Below, piece after piece: positions 1 through 5,911 of a stretch of DNA of 5,911 nt. The stretch is from contig JALQZL010000094.1 in NCBI GenBank assembly GCA_023258355.1, positions 1 to 5,911 of the forward strand, in the 5' to 3' direction. The notes under the pieces were generated by a model, which ran no database searches, had not been told where the DNA came from, and saw only the letters and a list, made by a program, of their open reading frames with translations. The translations under genes and the position numbers were made by a program. The first letter of the stretch is position 1. Each line of letters opens with the position of its first letter. The stretch is from Wenzhouxiangellaceae bacterium. GTDB lineage: Bacteria > Pseudomonadota > Gammaproteobacteria > Xanthomonadales > Wenzhouxiangellaceae.

Positions 1-464
1 GTGAACTCGATGGTCTTGCGGGTGGCGTCGGCCAAGTTAACTTGCCCAGCCAGCATGTTCTCCCAGGTAGGCGAAGACGAATCCTCAAAGTCTGCCATGA
101 AGACTTTCGCACCTGAGTTCAGCGCATTGATAATCATCTTTCGGTCAACAGGCCCGGTGATCTCAACACGACGATCCCGCAGAGGTTCAGGAATACTGGC
201 CACCTGCCAGTCGCTGGTCCGAATAGCTTCAGTGCTGGGATCAAAGTCAGGCAACTGCCCGTCATTCCATGCCTGCTGGCGTTCACTTCTTAGAGCGAGC
301 AATTGGTCAACTTCGGGCCGATAACGTTGACCCAGTTTGCCTAGCAATGCGAGTAGGGGTGCCGACAAGAGCGGCTGAGCAGACGGTGGTATGGCTGCAT
401 GAAAATCAACCTTCGGTGAATTGTCTCGCCAATCGTCTGGATGCTGTGCGGAGGGTGATTTCAT
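1..464 (-). CDS. aceB: Malate synthase A, N-terminal part (runs off the left edge)
   Basis: Malate synthase condenses glyoxylate with acetyl-CoA to give malate and CoA, the second dedicated step of the glyoxylate shunt, in the cytoplasm. Reading the minus strand from the ATG at 464 gives 154 codons with no stop. The run DRRVEITGPVDRKM (residues 97-110) followed by INALNSGAKVFMADFEDS (about 112-129) and GQVNLADA (140-147) is the conserved N-terminal block of the AceB family and aligns closely to remembered E. coli AceB (533 aa). About 70% of the protein, including the catalytic core, lies outside the window. The start is supported by a GAGG Shine-Dalgarno (471-474) 6 bases upstream, and by the first conserved block (LPDF, 71-74) sitting at the expected distance. 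The gene is transcribed divergently from a LysR-type gene, which is the likely regulator. Identity is firm. The alternative, isoform G (GlcB), has a different and longer N-terminal arrangement. Confidence 0.95.
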   Translation of the reverse strand, partial: MKSPSAQHPDDWRDNSPKVDFHAAIPPSAQPLLSAPLLALLGKLGQRYRPEVDQLLALRSERQQAWNDGQLPDFDPSTEAIRTSDWQVASIPEPLRDRRVEITGPVDRKMIINALNSGAKVFMADFEDSSSPTWENMLAGQVNLADATRKTIEF

Positions 465-504
465 AGGGAACCTCGGTTTGTCTTGCCATTCGCCACCTAT
501 TCAG

Positions 505-522
505 CCTAAATCCGTGGTTAGG
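505..522. promoter_or_regulatory. Inverted repeat CCTAA-N8-TTAGG, possible operator
   Basis: CCTAA (505-509) and TTAGG (518-522) form a perfect 5-bp dyad with an 8-base spacer. A partly overlapping, imperfect dyad, GCCTAAAT (504-511) with ATTTGGC (524-530), surrounds it. It does not have the T-N11-A geometry of a LysR box, so it may be a site for another regulator, a secondary contact site for the LysR protein, or chance. It lies about 40-60 bases upstream of the aceB start codon, where it could overlap the aceB promoter or transcript start. Confidence 0.3.
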
Positions 523-553
523 TATTTGGCAAATTAAATGTTCAAAAGATTAC

Positions 554-570
554 TATTGGTTTTTTCAATA
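554..570. promoter_or_regulatory. LysR-type binding box, TATTG-N7-CAATA
   Basis: TATTG (554-558) and CAATA (566-570) are a perfect 5-bp inverted repeat around a 7-base, T-rich spacer. The core ATTG-N7-CAAT contains the T-N11-A pattern (T556, A568) typical of LysR-family recognition sites. It lies 24 bases upstream of the lysR ATG and overlaps the candidate -35 of lysR, as expected for negative autoregulation. Family knowledge says such a site in a divergent gap usually also serves activation of the neighbouring gene, here aceB. Binding itself is inferred. Confidence 0.6.
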
Positions 571-584
571 CTGCCAGCTATACT
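556..584 (+). promoter_or_regulatory. Candidate lysR promoter (TTGGTT-N17-TATACT)
   Basis: TATACT at 579-584 matches the sigma-70 -10 consensus at five of six positions. TTGGTT at 556-561, exactly 17 bases upstream, shares only the TTG of the -35. The predicted transcript start would be near 591, only about 3 bases before the ATG at 594, giving an almost leaderless message. The -35 sits inside the LysR box, so bound regulator would block polymerase. An alternative upstream promoter, TTGGCA (526-531) with TACTAT (551-556), has a 19-base spacer and would leave a longer leader. Confidence 0.4.
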
Positions 585-593
585 TTGGAATCC

Positions 594-1529
594 ATGTACA
601 AAGGCAATTTACAAAAACATCTGCGGGCTTTTATCACGACCGCCCAAACGGGCAGCGTGTCTAGCGCTGCTAAGGTGCTGTATCTGAGCCAGCCTTCGAT
701 CAGTCAGCAAATCAAATCACTTGAAACCACGCTCAAGCAGACATTATTTGAACGGAATGGCCCACAAATGCGGCTGACGCCAGCCGGCTCGGCGCTGTTT
801 GAGATGGGACAACCCCTGATTCGTCAACTTGATGCGCTACCCGATGACTTCGCACGGCGCTATGGCTCCTTGGAAAGCGGCACCATCCGCATCGCCGCTG
901 GCGAGTCCACCATCATGCACTTGCTGCCACCCTTGCTGATGCGCTTTCGGCGTTTGCATCCAGGCATCACAACCGACTTACACCACGTCAGTGGCACAGA
1001 AGGTCTCAAGCAAATCCGTCAAAATGATGTGGATTTTGCGGTGGGATCCATGGTCGATGTCCCTGATGACATTGACTACCGTCCTATCTATGAATTCAAA
1101 CCCGTTTTGATCGCAGCACTTGACCACCCTTTGGCACGGCGGCGACAAATCAGGTTGCAAGACATCAGCCCTTACGGCCTCATTTTGCCACCCAAACGCA
1201 GGACCACCTACGAGATGATCGATATGGTCTTCCAGCGCCACGACTTGCCTTATCGCGTCACGCTCGAGATCGGTGGTTGGGAGGTGATCAAGCGCTATGT
1301 GTCTCTGGGAATGGGGATTTCAATCGTCACCAGCATCTGTATCACCGAGGCCGACCGTGAGCGCCTGATCGTCCGAGACCTCTCTGAGTTCTTCCCTTCG
1401 AGAACTTACGGGGTTGTTCTTCGAAAAGGCGCCTACCTCTCACCTCAAGCGCACCGCTTTGTATCGCTCATGAACAAAGCCCTATTTGCGTCTATCGATA
1501 CGAGCCGAGCGCCTTCTCCGTTAGAATAG
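594..1529 (+). CDS. LysR-family transcriptional regulator, probable regulator of aceB
   Basis: A 311-residue protein, the usual LysR-family size. The N-terminal winged helix-turn-helix (about residues 6-63) carries the family signature AAKVLYLSQPSISQQIKSLE (25-44), with the recognition helix at about 32-43, then FERN and RLTPAGSALF. A linker helix (about 64-92) leads to the effector-binding domain from GTIRIAAGES (about 96) to the C terminus, which includes the typical LGMGISIV segment. It is expected to act as a cytoplasmic tetramer responding to a small metabolite; the ligand cannot be read from sequence. Divergent placement beside aceB suggests it controls malate synthase. The frame also opens at a TTG at 585 (three more codons). 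I prefer the ATG at 594 because TTG 585 has no ribosome binding site and overlaps the end of TATACT, though the ATG has only a weak GGA (587-589) before it. Next gene mnmA begins 4 bases after the stop, so read-through is likely. Confidence 0.9.
   Translation: MYKGNLQKHLRAFITTAQTGSVSSAAKVLYLSQPSISQQIKSLETTLKQTLFERNGPQMRLTPAGSALFEMGQPLIRQLDALPDDFARRYGSLESGTIRIAAGESTIMHLLPPLLMRFRRLHPGITTDLHHVSGTEGLKQIRQNDVDFAVGSMVDVPDDIDYRPIYEFKPVLIAALDHPLARRRQIRLQDISPYGLILPPKRRTTYEMIDMVFQRHDLPYRVTLEIGGWEVIKRYVSLGMGISIVTSICITEADRERLIVRDLSEFFPSRTYGVVLRKGAYLSPQAHRFVSLMNKALFASIDTSRAPSPLE
1522..1527 (+). promoter_or_regulatory. Possible -10 element directly before mnmA (TAGAAT)
   Basis: TAGAAT matches the -10 consensus at five of six positions and spans the last codons of lysR, ending inside its stop codon. 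With the usual 6-base discriminator, transcription would begin at 1534, exactly the A of the mnmA ATG, giving a leaderless message. No recognisable -35 lies 16-18 bases upstream, and the hexamer could be chance. It is listed because mnmA also lacks a Shine-Dalgarno sequence. Confidence 0.3.
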
Positions 1530-1533
1530 CCCT

Positions 1534-2664
1534 ATGAGTAGTCTGACGATGGTAGCGTTATCAGGCGGTGTTGACTCGGCCACCACCGCATGGCTATTGC
1601 AGCAGCGCGGCGAAAGAATCGAGACCATGTTCATGAAGAACTGGGAAGGTGATGACCAGACCGACGGTTGCACGGCAGAGCAAGACGCAAGCGACGCTCG
1701 CGATGTCGCTAATCAATTGGGCCTTCCCTTCCATGCGCGCAATTTCGCGACCGAGTATTGGGAGAATGTCTTCGAGCAGTTCTTGGCTGAACTGGCCCTG
1801 GGGCGGACACCCAATCCGGATATTTTGTGTAACCGAGAGATCAAATTCAAAGCTTTTCTGGAGCACGCTTTGGCGCTAGGTGCTGACTGCATTGCCACCG
1901 GTCACTATGCGCGCGTCTCGGTCGATGCAGATGGGACAGCGCATCTCCTCAAAGGGATCGATCCTGACAAAGACCAAAGCTATTTTTTACACGCCCTTGA
2001 TCAGCATCAACTCCAAAAAGCCCGCTTTCCGCTGGGCGAGATGACGAAGGCTAAAGTCCGAGAGTTCGCCAGCAAAGCAAAACTCCCCGTGGCCAAGAAG
2101 AAGGATTCAACCGGCATCTGCTTTATCGGCGAAAGACGCTTCGAGACTTTTATCGATCACTATCTCAAAGCCACACCTGGACCAATATTCTCAACAGATG
2201 GCCAGCGGGTCGGGACGCACTCAGGGCTGATTCATTACACCCTCGGTCAGCGGAAAGGACTCTCCATTGGTGGTCTCAAGGATTACCCTGAGGCGCCTTG
2301 GTTTGTTGCCCACAAAGATTTAAAAACCAACAGTTTGTGGGTGTGCCAAGACACCCATCACCCAACACTGATGGCGGATCGACTCTGGGCTGAGCAAACG
2401 CATTGGATCAGTGGTCAAGCACCCAGCGCCACTCATGCCATCACAGCCAAGATTCGGTATCGCCAAGCTGACCAAAAGTGCACGGTAGTCTGTGATGACA
2501 AGGGCCAGGTAGAAGTTATCTTCAATGAGCTTCAGCGTGCGGTGACCCCAGGTCAGTCAGTGGTTTTCTACGATCAAGAGGTCTGCCTAGGTGGGGCGGT
2601 GATCAGCCACGCCAATGTCGCCACGCCTCAAGGCCTGAGCTCATACCACCCATCTGTCGCATGA
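1534..2664 (+). CDS. mnmA: tRNA-specific 2-thiouridylase MnmA
   Basis: MnmA uses ATP and persulfide sulfur relayed by the Tus/IscS system to make 2-thiouridine at wobble U34 of the Lys, Glu and Gln tRNAs, in the cytoplasm. The 376-residue product is close to the 368 of E. coli. Visible landmarks are the N-type ATP PP-loop SGGVDS (10-15), MFMKNWE (32-38), NPDILCNREIKFKAFLE (94-110) with catalytic Cys99, ATGHY (121-125), KDQSYFLHAL (146-155), KKKDSTGICFIGERRF (188-203) with the second catalytic Cys196, YTLGQRKGL (235-243), and the C-terminal beta-barrel with RYRQ (308-311) and CLGGAVI (351-357). Both active-site cysteines are present, so the enzyme should be functional. The ATG at 1534 gives a five-residue lead before the first beta strand. 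M6 (1549) is possible but would leave too little before the PP-loop. No clear Shine-Dalgarno precedes the start. It lies 4 bases after lysR and overlaps hflD by 4 bases, suggesting a lysR-mnmA-hflD transcription unit. Confidence 0.97.
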   Translation: MSSLTMVALSGGVDSATTAWLLQQRGERIETMFMKNWEGDDQTDGCTAEQDASDARDVANQLGLPFHARNFATEYWENVFEQFLAELALGRTPNPDILCNREIKFKAFLEHALALGADCIATGHYARVSVDADGTAHLLKGIDPDKDQSYFLHALDQHQLQKARFPLGEMTKAKVREFASKAKLPVAKKKDSTGICFIGERRFETFIDHYLKATPGPIFSTDGQRVGTHSGLIHYTLGQRKGLSIGGLKDYPEAPWFVAHKDLKTNSLWVCQDTHHPTLMADRLWAEQTHWISGQAPSATHAITAKIRYRQADQKCTVVCDDKGQVEVIFNELQRAVTPGQSVVFYDQEVCLGGAVISHANVATPQGLSSYHPSVA

Positions 2665-3278
2665 GAGCGACACTAAAAGATCAAACCATCGCCTTGGCGG
2701 GCGTTGTTCAAGCGGCCACACTGGTGATACAAATCGCCAAGACTGGCCAATGCTCACAACTGGCGGCTAAGACGAGCATTGACGCGATCTTCAACACAGA
2801 CCCAGCGTCGACAGAGGACGCCTTTGGTGGCTTGGCTGGTTTACGGTTGGGGATGGGCTCTCTTAAAAACATCTTAAGTTCAGGCTCCAATCAAGAGGAG
2901 CTTCAAGCGCTCCATATATCGATGGCGCTGCTCAAGCTAGGGCAAAAGCTGGGACGGGATGCCAAACGCCAGCAGGCGCTCGGGGAGGCGATCACCGGGG
3001 CCAAGGCAGGCTGGCAAGCGGCACAAACCGCCCTTGATGAGGCAACTGTTACCGTCCTAGCAAAAGCTTATGAGGACAACATTTCGAGTTATCAATTTCG
3101 GATAAAGGTACCCGGTGATCCGTCCGTGCTGAAGAACCCGGAAAAGGTGAAGATCGTTCGCACATTGCTTCTGGCTGGCCTAAGGGCCGCTATTTTGTGG
3201 CGGCAAGTGGGAGGCAATCAGTGGCGCTTGATCATGTCAAGAAAAGGCATTCTAGAGCAAGCAACACGCTGGGTTTGA
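2661..3278 (+). CDS. hflD: High frequency lysogenization protein HflD homolog
   Basis: A 205-residue protein matching the HflD (formerly YcfC) family, 213 residues in E. coli. Shared features are the N-terminal QTIALAGVVQAATLV (about 8-22), a conserved central DPASTEDAFGGLAGLRLGM (47-65), and the C-terminal signature RTLLLAGLRAAILWRQVGG (167-185). It is mostly helical, with no signal peptide; in E. coli the protein is peripherally attached to the inner membrane and binds lambda CII, favouring lysis. Its role outside phage infection is not settled. The start overlaps the mnmA stop as ATGA, with no Shine-Dalgarno, so translation is probably coupled to mnmA. Pairing with mnmA is the conserved arrangement for the family. 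In E. coli purB follows, whereas here the next gene is acnA. Confidence 0.93.
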   Translation: MRATLKDQTIALAGVVQAATLVIQIAKTGQCSQLAAKTSIDAIFNTDPASTEDAFGGLAGLRLGMGSLKNILSSGSNQEELQALHISMALLKLGQKLGRDAKRQQALGEAITGAKAGWQAAQTALDEATVTVLAKAYEDNISSYQFRIKVPGDPSVLKNPEKVKIVRTLLLAGLRAAILWRQVGGNQWRLIMSRKGILEQATRWV

Positions 3279-3305
3279 ATGGCCCACCTAGGGTCATGAT
3301 AAAAT
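3275..3305 (+). promoter_or_regulatory. acnA promoter, extended -10 type
   Basis: TAAAAT at 3300-3305 matches the -10 consensus at five of six positions and is preceded directly by TGA (3297-3299), the TGN extended -10 motif. TTGAAT (3275-3280), overlapping the hflD stop codon, could be a -35, but the 19-base spacer is long, so the extended -10 probably carries the recognition. The predicted start is about 3312, giving a leader of about 30 bases. This suggests acnA is transcribed independently of mnmA-hflD. No clear terminator separates them, so read-through is also possible. Confidence 0.55.
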
Positions 3306-3311
3306 AGACGC

Positions 3312-3340
3312 AGTCCAATTTTTTCTCGGGAGAGTCCAAT
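3312..3340 (+). repeat. Direct repeat AGTCCAAT x2 in the acnA leader
   Basis: AGTCCAAT occurs at 3312-3319 and again at 3333-3340, with a period of 21 bases, about two DNA helical turns. The copies flank a T-run (3319-3324) and the ribosome binding site. The first begins at the predicted transcript start and the second ends two bases before the ATG. It could be an operator for a protein bound on one face of DNA, or an RNA-level site affecting translation. A chance repeat is possible. Confidence 0.4.
3328..3333 (+). promoter_or_regulatory. acnA Shine-Dalgarno sequence (GGGAGA)
   Basis: GGGAGA lies 8 bases before the ATG at 3342 and is the clearest plus-strand ribosome binding site in the window, fixing the acnA start. 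It is the right half of a small palindrome, TCTC-GG-GAGA (3324-3333), which is too short and tight-looped to form a stable hairpin alone. Confidence 0.7.
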
Positions 3341-3341
3341 C

Positions 3342-5911
3342 ATGCGCGATCAGCTAGGTTGTTTTGATCACTTTAATGTCAACGGCCAAGACTATGGGTT
3401 TTACAGCCTTCAAAAGCTAGCCCAGCAATATGACCATGTCCATCGCCTGCCCTACTCTCTGAAAATTCTCTTGGAGAACCAGCTTCGATACGAAGATGGC
3501 GTGAACACCACCGCTGAGGATATCGCCGCACTGGCCAATTGGGATCCCAAGGCTCAGCCAAACCAAGAAATCGGATTCGTACCTGCCAGAGTGGTGCTGC
3601 AAGACTTTACAGGGGTACCTGCGATCGTGGATTTGGCTGCCATGCGCGATGCCATGAAGTCATTGGGTGGCGATGCTGAAAAAATCAACCCACTCTCCCC
3701 CGCTGAGTTGGTTATTGACCACTCGGTCCAAGTGGATGCCTACGGACGAGCCGATGCTCTGGACTTAAATAACAGAATTGAGTTTGAAAGAAACAAAGAA
3801 CGCTACGCTTTCTTGCGTTGGGGACAAGGGGCCTTTGATAATTTTAAAGTGGTCCCGCCCAACACAGGCATTGTTCATCAGGTCAATCTGGAGCATCTAT
3901 CCCGCGTTGTCTTTGGGCAAACGCAAACAATGGATGGCGAAGAAGTCTTAATGGCGTGGCCGGATACGGTGGTGGGGACTGACTCCCACACCACCATGAT
4001 TAATGGCCTTGGCATCTTAGGCTGGGGTGTCGGCGGTATTGAGGCAGAGGCAGCCATGTTAGGCCAACCCATCTCAATGTTGGTACCCCAGGTGATTGGC
4101 TTTAAACTCTCAGGGCAACTTCCTGAGGGCACAACCGCCACTGATTTGGTGCTCACCATCACTGACATTCTCAGAGACCGAGGCGTTGTTGGTAAGTTCG
4201 TTGAATTCTTTGGGGACGGGCTGAGCAAACTTCCCTTGGCGGACCGTGCGACCATCGGCAATATGTCACCTGAGTTTGGCTCAACGTGCGCCATCTTCCC
4301 TATCGATGCAGAAACCATTCGTTACATGTCATTGTCAGGACGTGATGACGCCCAAGTAGCGCTTGTTGAAGCCTATGCCAAGGCACAAGGTCTATGGCGA
4401 GAAGACGGCGATGCCGATCCTATTTATACCGATGTTATTGAGCTTAACTTGGCCGACGTCGTTCCTAGCATTGCCGGCCCCAAACGCCCTCAGGACCGCG
4501 TATTGCTCAGTGAGGCCGCGACTGAATATAAGCGACATGCTGCGCCAATGATTGAGGAACGCAAGGGTTCAGAAGGTCAAGCTACCGTTGAATACCACGG
4601 TAAAACTTTTGACCTTACCGATGGCGCCATTGTCATCGCAGCGATCACATCCTGCACCAATACCTCTAACCCTGCCGTCATGCTGGGCGCTGGGTTGCTG
4701 GCGCGGAACGCTCTGGCCAAGGGACTGACGGTCAAGCCCTGGGTCAAGACATCGCTGGCTCCTGGATCAAAAGTAGTGACAGATTACTTGAGTTCAGCCG
4801 GCCTACTCGATGACCTTGAAGGGCTGGGTTTCTACACGGTGGGTTATGGATGCACCACCTGCATTGGCAACTCGGGCCCTTTGCCAGAGCCCATTCACGA
4901 TGCCATCCATGACAATGATCTGATCGCAGTGTCCGTACTCTCTGGCAACCGCAATTTTGAAGGACGAATTCACCCTGAGGTAAAGATGAATTATCTGGCT
5001 TCGCCACCGCTGGTGGTGGCCTATGCCATCGCCGGCCGTATGGATGCCGATATTGTCAATGACCCATTAGGTCATGACCCAGATGGTCAACCCGTTTACC
5101 TGAAAGACATCTGGCCTGACACCATCGAGCTTCAACGGTTTATTGATGAAAATGTCTCCTCTGAGATGTATCGCAGGAATTACTCGAGCGTGTTTGAGGG
5201 TGATGACCGTTGGAAGAGCATGGATACGCCCCTCGGCGAGATGTTTGCGTGGAACAACGATTCAACCTATGTCCAAAATCCTCCCTACTTTGAGGGCATG
5301 GACATGACCCTGCCAGATATCACCGACATTAACAATGCCCGTGTGCTTGCGAAGTTGGGAGACTCTGTCACCACTGACCACATCTCACCTGCGGGGTCCA
5401 TTGCAAAGGATTCACCAGCAGGTAGATATCTGCAGGCGCATGGTGTGAGCCCATCCGATTTCAACTCATATGGCTCACGACGGGGCAACCATGAGGTAAT
5501 GATGCGAGGCACTTTCGCCAATGTGCGTATCAGAAACCAAATTGCACCAGGCACAGAAGGTGGTGTCACGACCTACTTCCCCAACGGAGAAGTCATGCCC
5601 ATCTATGACGCGGCTGAGCGATACCAGAAAGATGGCACCCCGCTGGTCGTCATTGCGGGCAAAGAGTACGGCTCTGGGTCCTCTCGTGACTGGGCAGCCA
5701 AAGGCACCCGCCTGTTGGGTGTCAAAGCGGTCATTACAGAGAGCTTTGAGCGGATCCACCGGTCAAACTTGGTGGGCATGGGTATCTTGCCCCTCAACTT
5801 CATGTCAGGTGATACCCCTGATACGCTAGGCTTAGATGGCACAGAGATCTTTGACATCATCGGGCTTGATAATGGGCATGCCAAAACAGTCAAAGTCACC
5901 GCCACAAAAGA
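3342..5911 (+). CDS. acnA: Aconitate hydratase A (runs off the right edge)
   Basis: Interconverts citrate and isocitrate through cis-aconitate in the cytoplasm, serving the TCA cycle and glyoxylate shunt. The window holds 856 codons without a stop. E. coli AcnA has 891, so only about the last 40 residues are missing. It is of the AcnA/IRP1 type, not AcnB, as shown by domain order: N-terminal aconitase domains, then the swivel domain at the C-terminal end. Landmarks: LPYSLKILLENQLRYEDG (36-53), QDFTGVPAIVDLAAMR (87-102), NPLSPAELVIDHSV (116-129), DSHTT (214-218), the [4Fe-4S] ligands Cys438 (ITSCTN), Cys504 and Cys507 (GYGCTTCIGNSG), GDSVTTDHISPAG (from 673), and the swivel-domain EYGSGSSRDWAAKG with Gly777-Asp783, followed by SFERIHRSNLVGMGILPL. 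All three cluster ligands and the substrate-binding serine/arginine motif are intact, so it should be active. The start ATG has a good Shine-Dalgarno and its own likely promoter. Confidence 0.97.
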   Translation, partial: MRDQLGCFDHFNVNGQDYGFYSLQKLAQQYDHVHRLPYSLKILLENQLRYEDGVNTTAEDIAALANWDPKAQPNQEIGFVPARVVLQDFTGVPAIVDLAAMRDAMKSLGGDAEKINPLSPAELVIDHSVQVDAYGRADALDLNNRIEFERNKERYAFLRWGQGAFDNFKVVPPNTGIVHQVNLEHLSRVVFGQTQTMDGEEVLMAWPDTVVGTDSHTTMINGLGILGWGVGGIEAEAAMLGQPISMLVPQVIGFKLSGQLPEGTTATDLVLTITDILRDRGVVGKFVEFFGDGLSKLPLADRATIGNMSPEFGSTCAIFPIDAETIRYMSLSGRDDAQVALVEAYAKAQGLWREDGDADPIYTDVIELNLADVVPSIAGPKRPQDRVLLSEAATEYKRHAAPMIEERKGSEGQATVEYHGKTFDLTDGAIVIAAITSCTNTSNPAVMLGAGLLARNALAKGLTVKPWVKTSLAPGSKVVTDYLSSAGLLDDLEGLGFYTVGYGCTTCIGNSGPLPEPIHDAIHDNDLIAVSVLSGNRNFEGRIHPEVKMNYLASPPLVVAYAIAGRMDADIVNDPLGHDPDGQPVYLKDIWPDTIELQRFIDENVSSEMYRRNYSSVFEGDDRWKSMDTPLGEMFAWNNDSTYVQNPPYFEGMDMTLPDITDINNARVLAKLGDSVTTDHISPAGSIAKDSPAGRYLQAHGVSPSDFNSYGSRRGNHEVMMRGTFANVRIRNQIAPGTEGGVTTYFPNGEVMPIYDAAERYQKDGTPLVVIAGKEYGSGSSRDWAAKGTRLLGVKAVITESFERIHRSNLVGMGILPLNFMSGDTPDTLGLDGTEIFDIIGLDNGHAKTVKVTATK

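Larger units (their letters stand above)
465..593. promoter_or_regulatory. Divergent aceB / lysR control region
   Basis: These 129 bases separate the two divergent start codons and are clearly more AT-rich than the flanking genes, especially from about 523 to 570. They hold the aceB Shine-Dalgarno (471-474, GAGG on the minus strand), a dyad at 505-522, a LysR-type box at 554-570 and a candidate lysR promoter at 556-584. I could not find a convincing -35/-10 pair for aceB on the minus strand. The best try, TTGCCA (complement of 527-532) with TAGGCT 18 bases further on, matches the -10 consensus poorly. This would fit an activator-dependent promoter but does not prove it. Confidence 0.7.

Noticed and set aside
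1..324. Plus-strand open frame of 107 codons at the left edge
   Set aside because: It lies wholly antisense to the strongly conserved aceB frame, and its product has no recognisable family.
269..466. Plus-strand open frame of 65 codons opposite the aceB start
   Set aside because: Antisense to conserved aceB codons, no ribosome binding site seen, and low-complexity product without family features.
585..593. TTG at 585 as the lysR start
   Set aside because: It adds three residues not needed by the family, lacks a ribosome binding site and abuts the candidate -10. The ATG at 594 is preferred, though not proven.
978..1241. Minus-strand open frame of 87 codons inside lysR
   Set aside because: Antisense to the LysR effector domain, with no independent start signals or family features.
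3281..3295. GGCCC...GGGTC as a terminator after hflD
   Set aside because: The stem is only about four pairs and is not followed by a T-run. The T-run at 3319-3324 is too far away to complete it.
3878..4318. Minus-strand open frame of 146 codons inside acnA
   Set aside because: It is fully antisense to conserved aconitase sequence. The serine/proline/threonine-rich product is typical of a shadow frame.
5475..5905. Overlapping minus- and plus-strand open frames near the right edge
   Set aside because: All overlap the conserved aconitase swivel domain in other frames. The aconitase frame is continuous through this region.

Overview
The window is an ordinary stretch of proteobacterial chromosome: five protein-coding genes, tightly packed and of moderate GC content. 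The gene content (malate synthase A with a divergent LysR regulator, MnmA next to HflD, and an AcnA-type aconitase) points to a Gamma- or Betaproteobacterium that probably uses the glyoxylate shunt. The mnmA-hflD pair is typical of gammaproteobacteria and occurs in some betaproteobacteria. I cannot place the organism more precisely. I see no IS element, phage gene, tRNA, rRNA, CRISPR array or sign of horizontal transfer.

Layout. The minus strand at the left edge carries the first 154 codons of aceB (malate synthase A), which run out of the window. A 129-base divergent control region (465-593) separates it from a LysR-type regulator on the plus strand (594-1529). This region contains a near-perfect LysR-type box (554-570), a second dyad (505-522) and a candidate lysR promoter. 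Only 4 bases after lysR comes mnmA (1534-2664, tRNA 2-thiouridylase), which overlaps hflD (2661-3278) by the ATGA motif. A 63-base gap (3279-3341) holds a good extended -10 promoter, an 8-bp direct repeat and a Shine-Dalgarno sequence. It is followed by acnA (3342 to the right edge), which lacks only about its last 40 residues.

How the genes relate. AceB and AcnA act in the same acetate/fatty-acid carbon route: aconitase makes isocitrate, isocitrate lyase (not in this window) makes glyoxylate, and malate synthase condenses glyoxylate with acetyl-CoA. The LysR regulator probably controls aceB and itself. MnmA thiolates U34 of the Lys, Glu and Gln tRNAs. HflD is a membrane-associated helical protein known from lambda lysogeny control, and its housekeeping role is unclear.

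I found no previously undescribed system. The best second-look items are regulatory: the LysR box over the lysR promoter, possible leaderless starts for mnmA and lysR, and the repeat around the acnA ribosome binding site.
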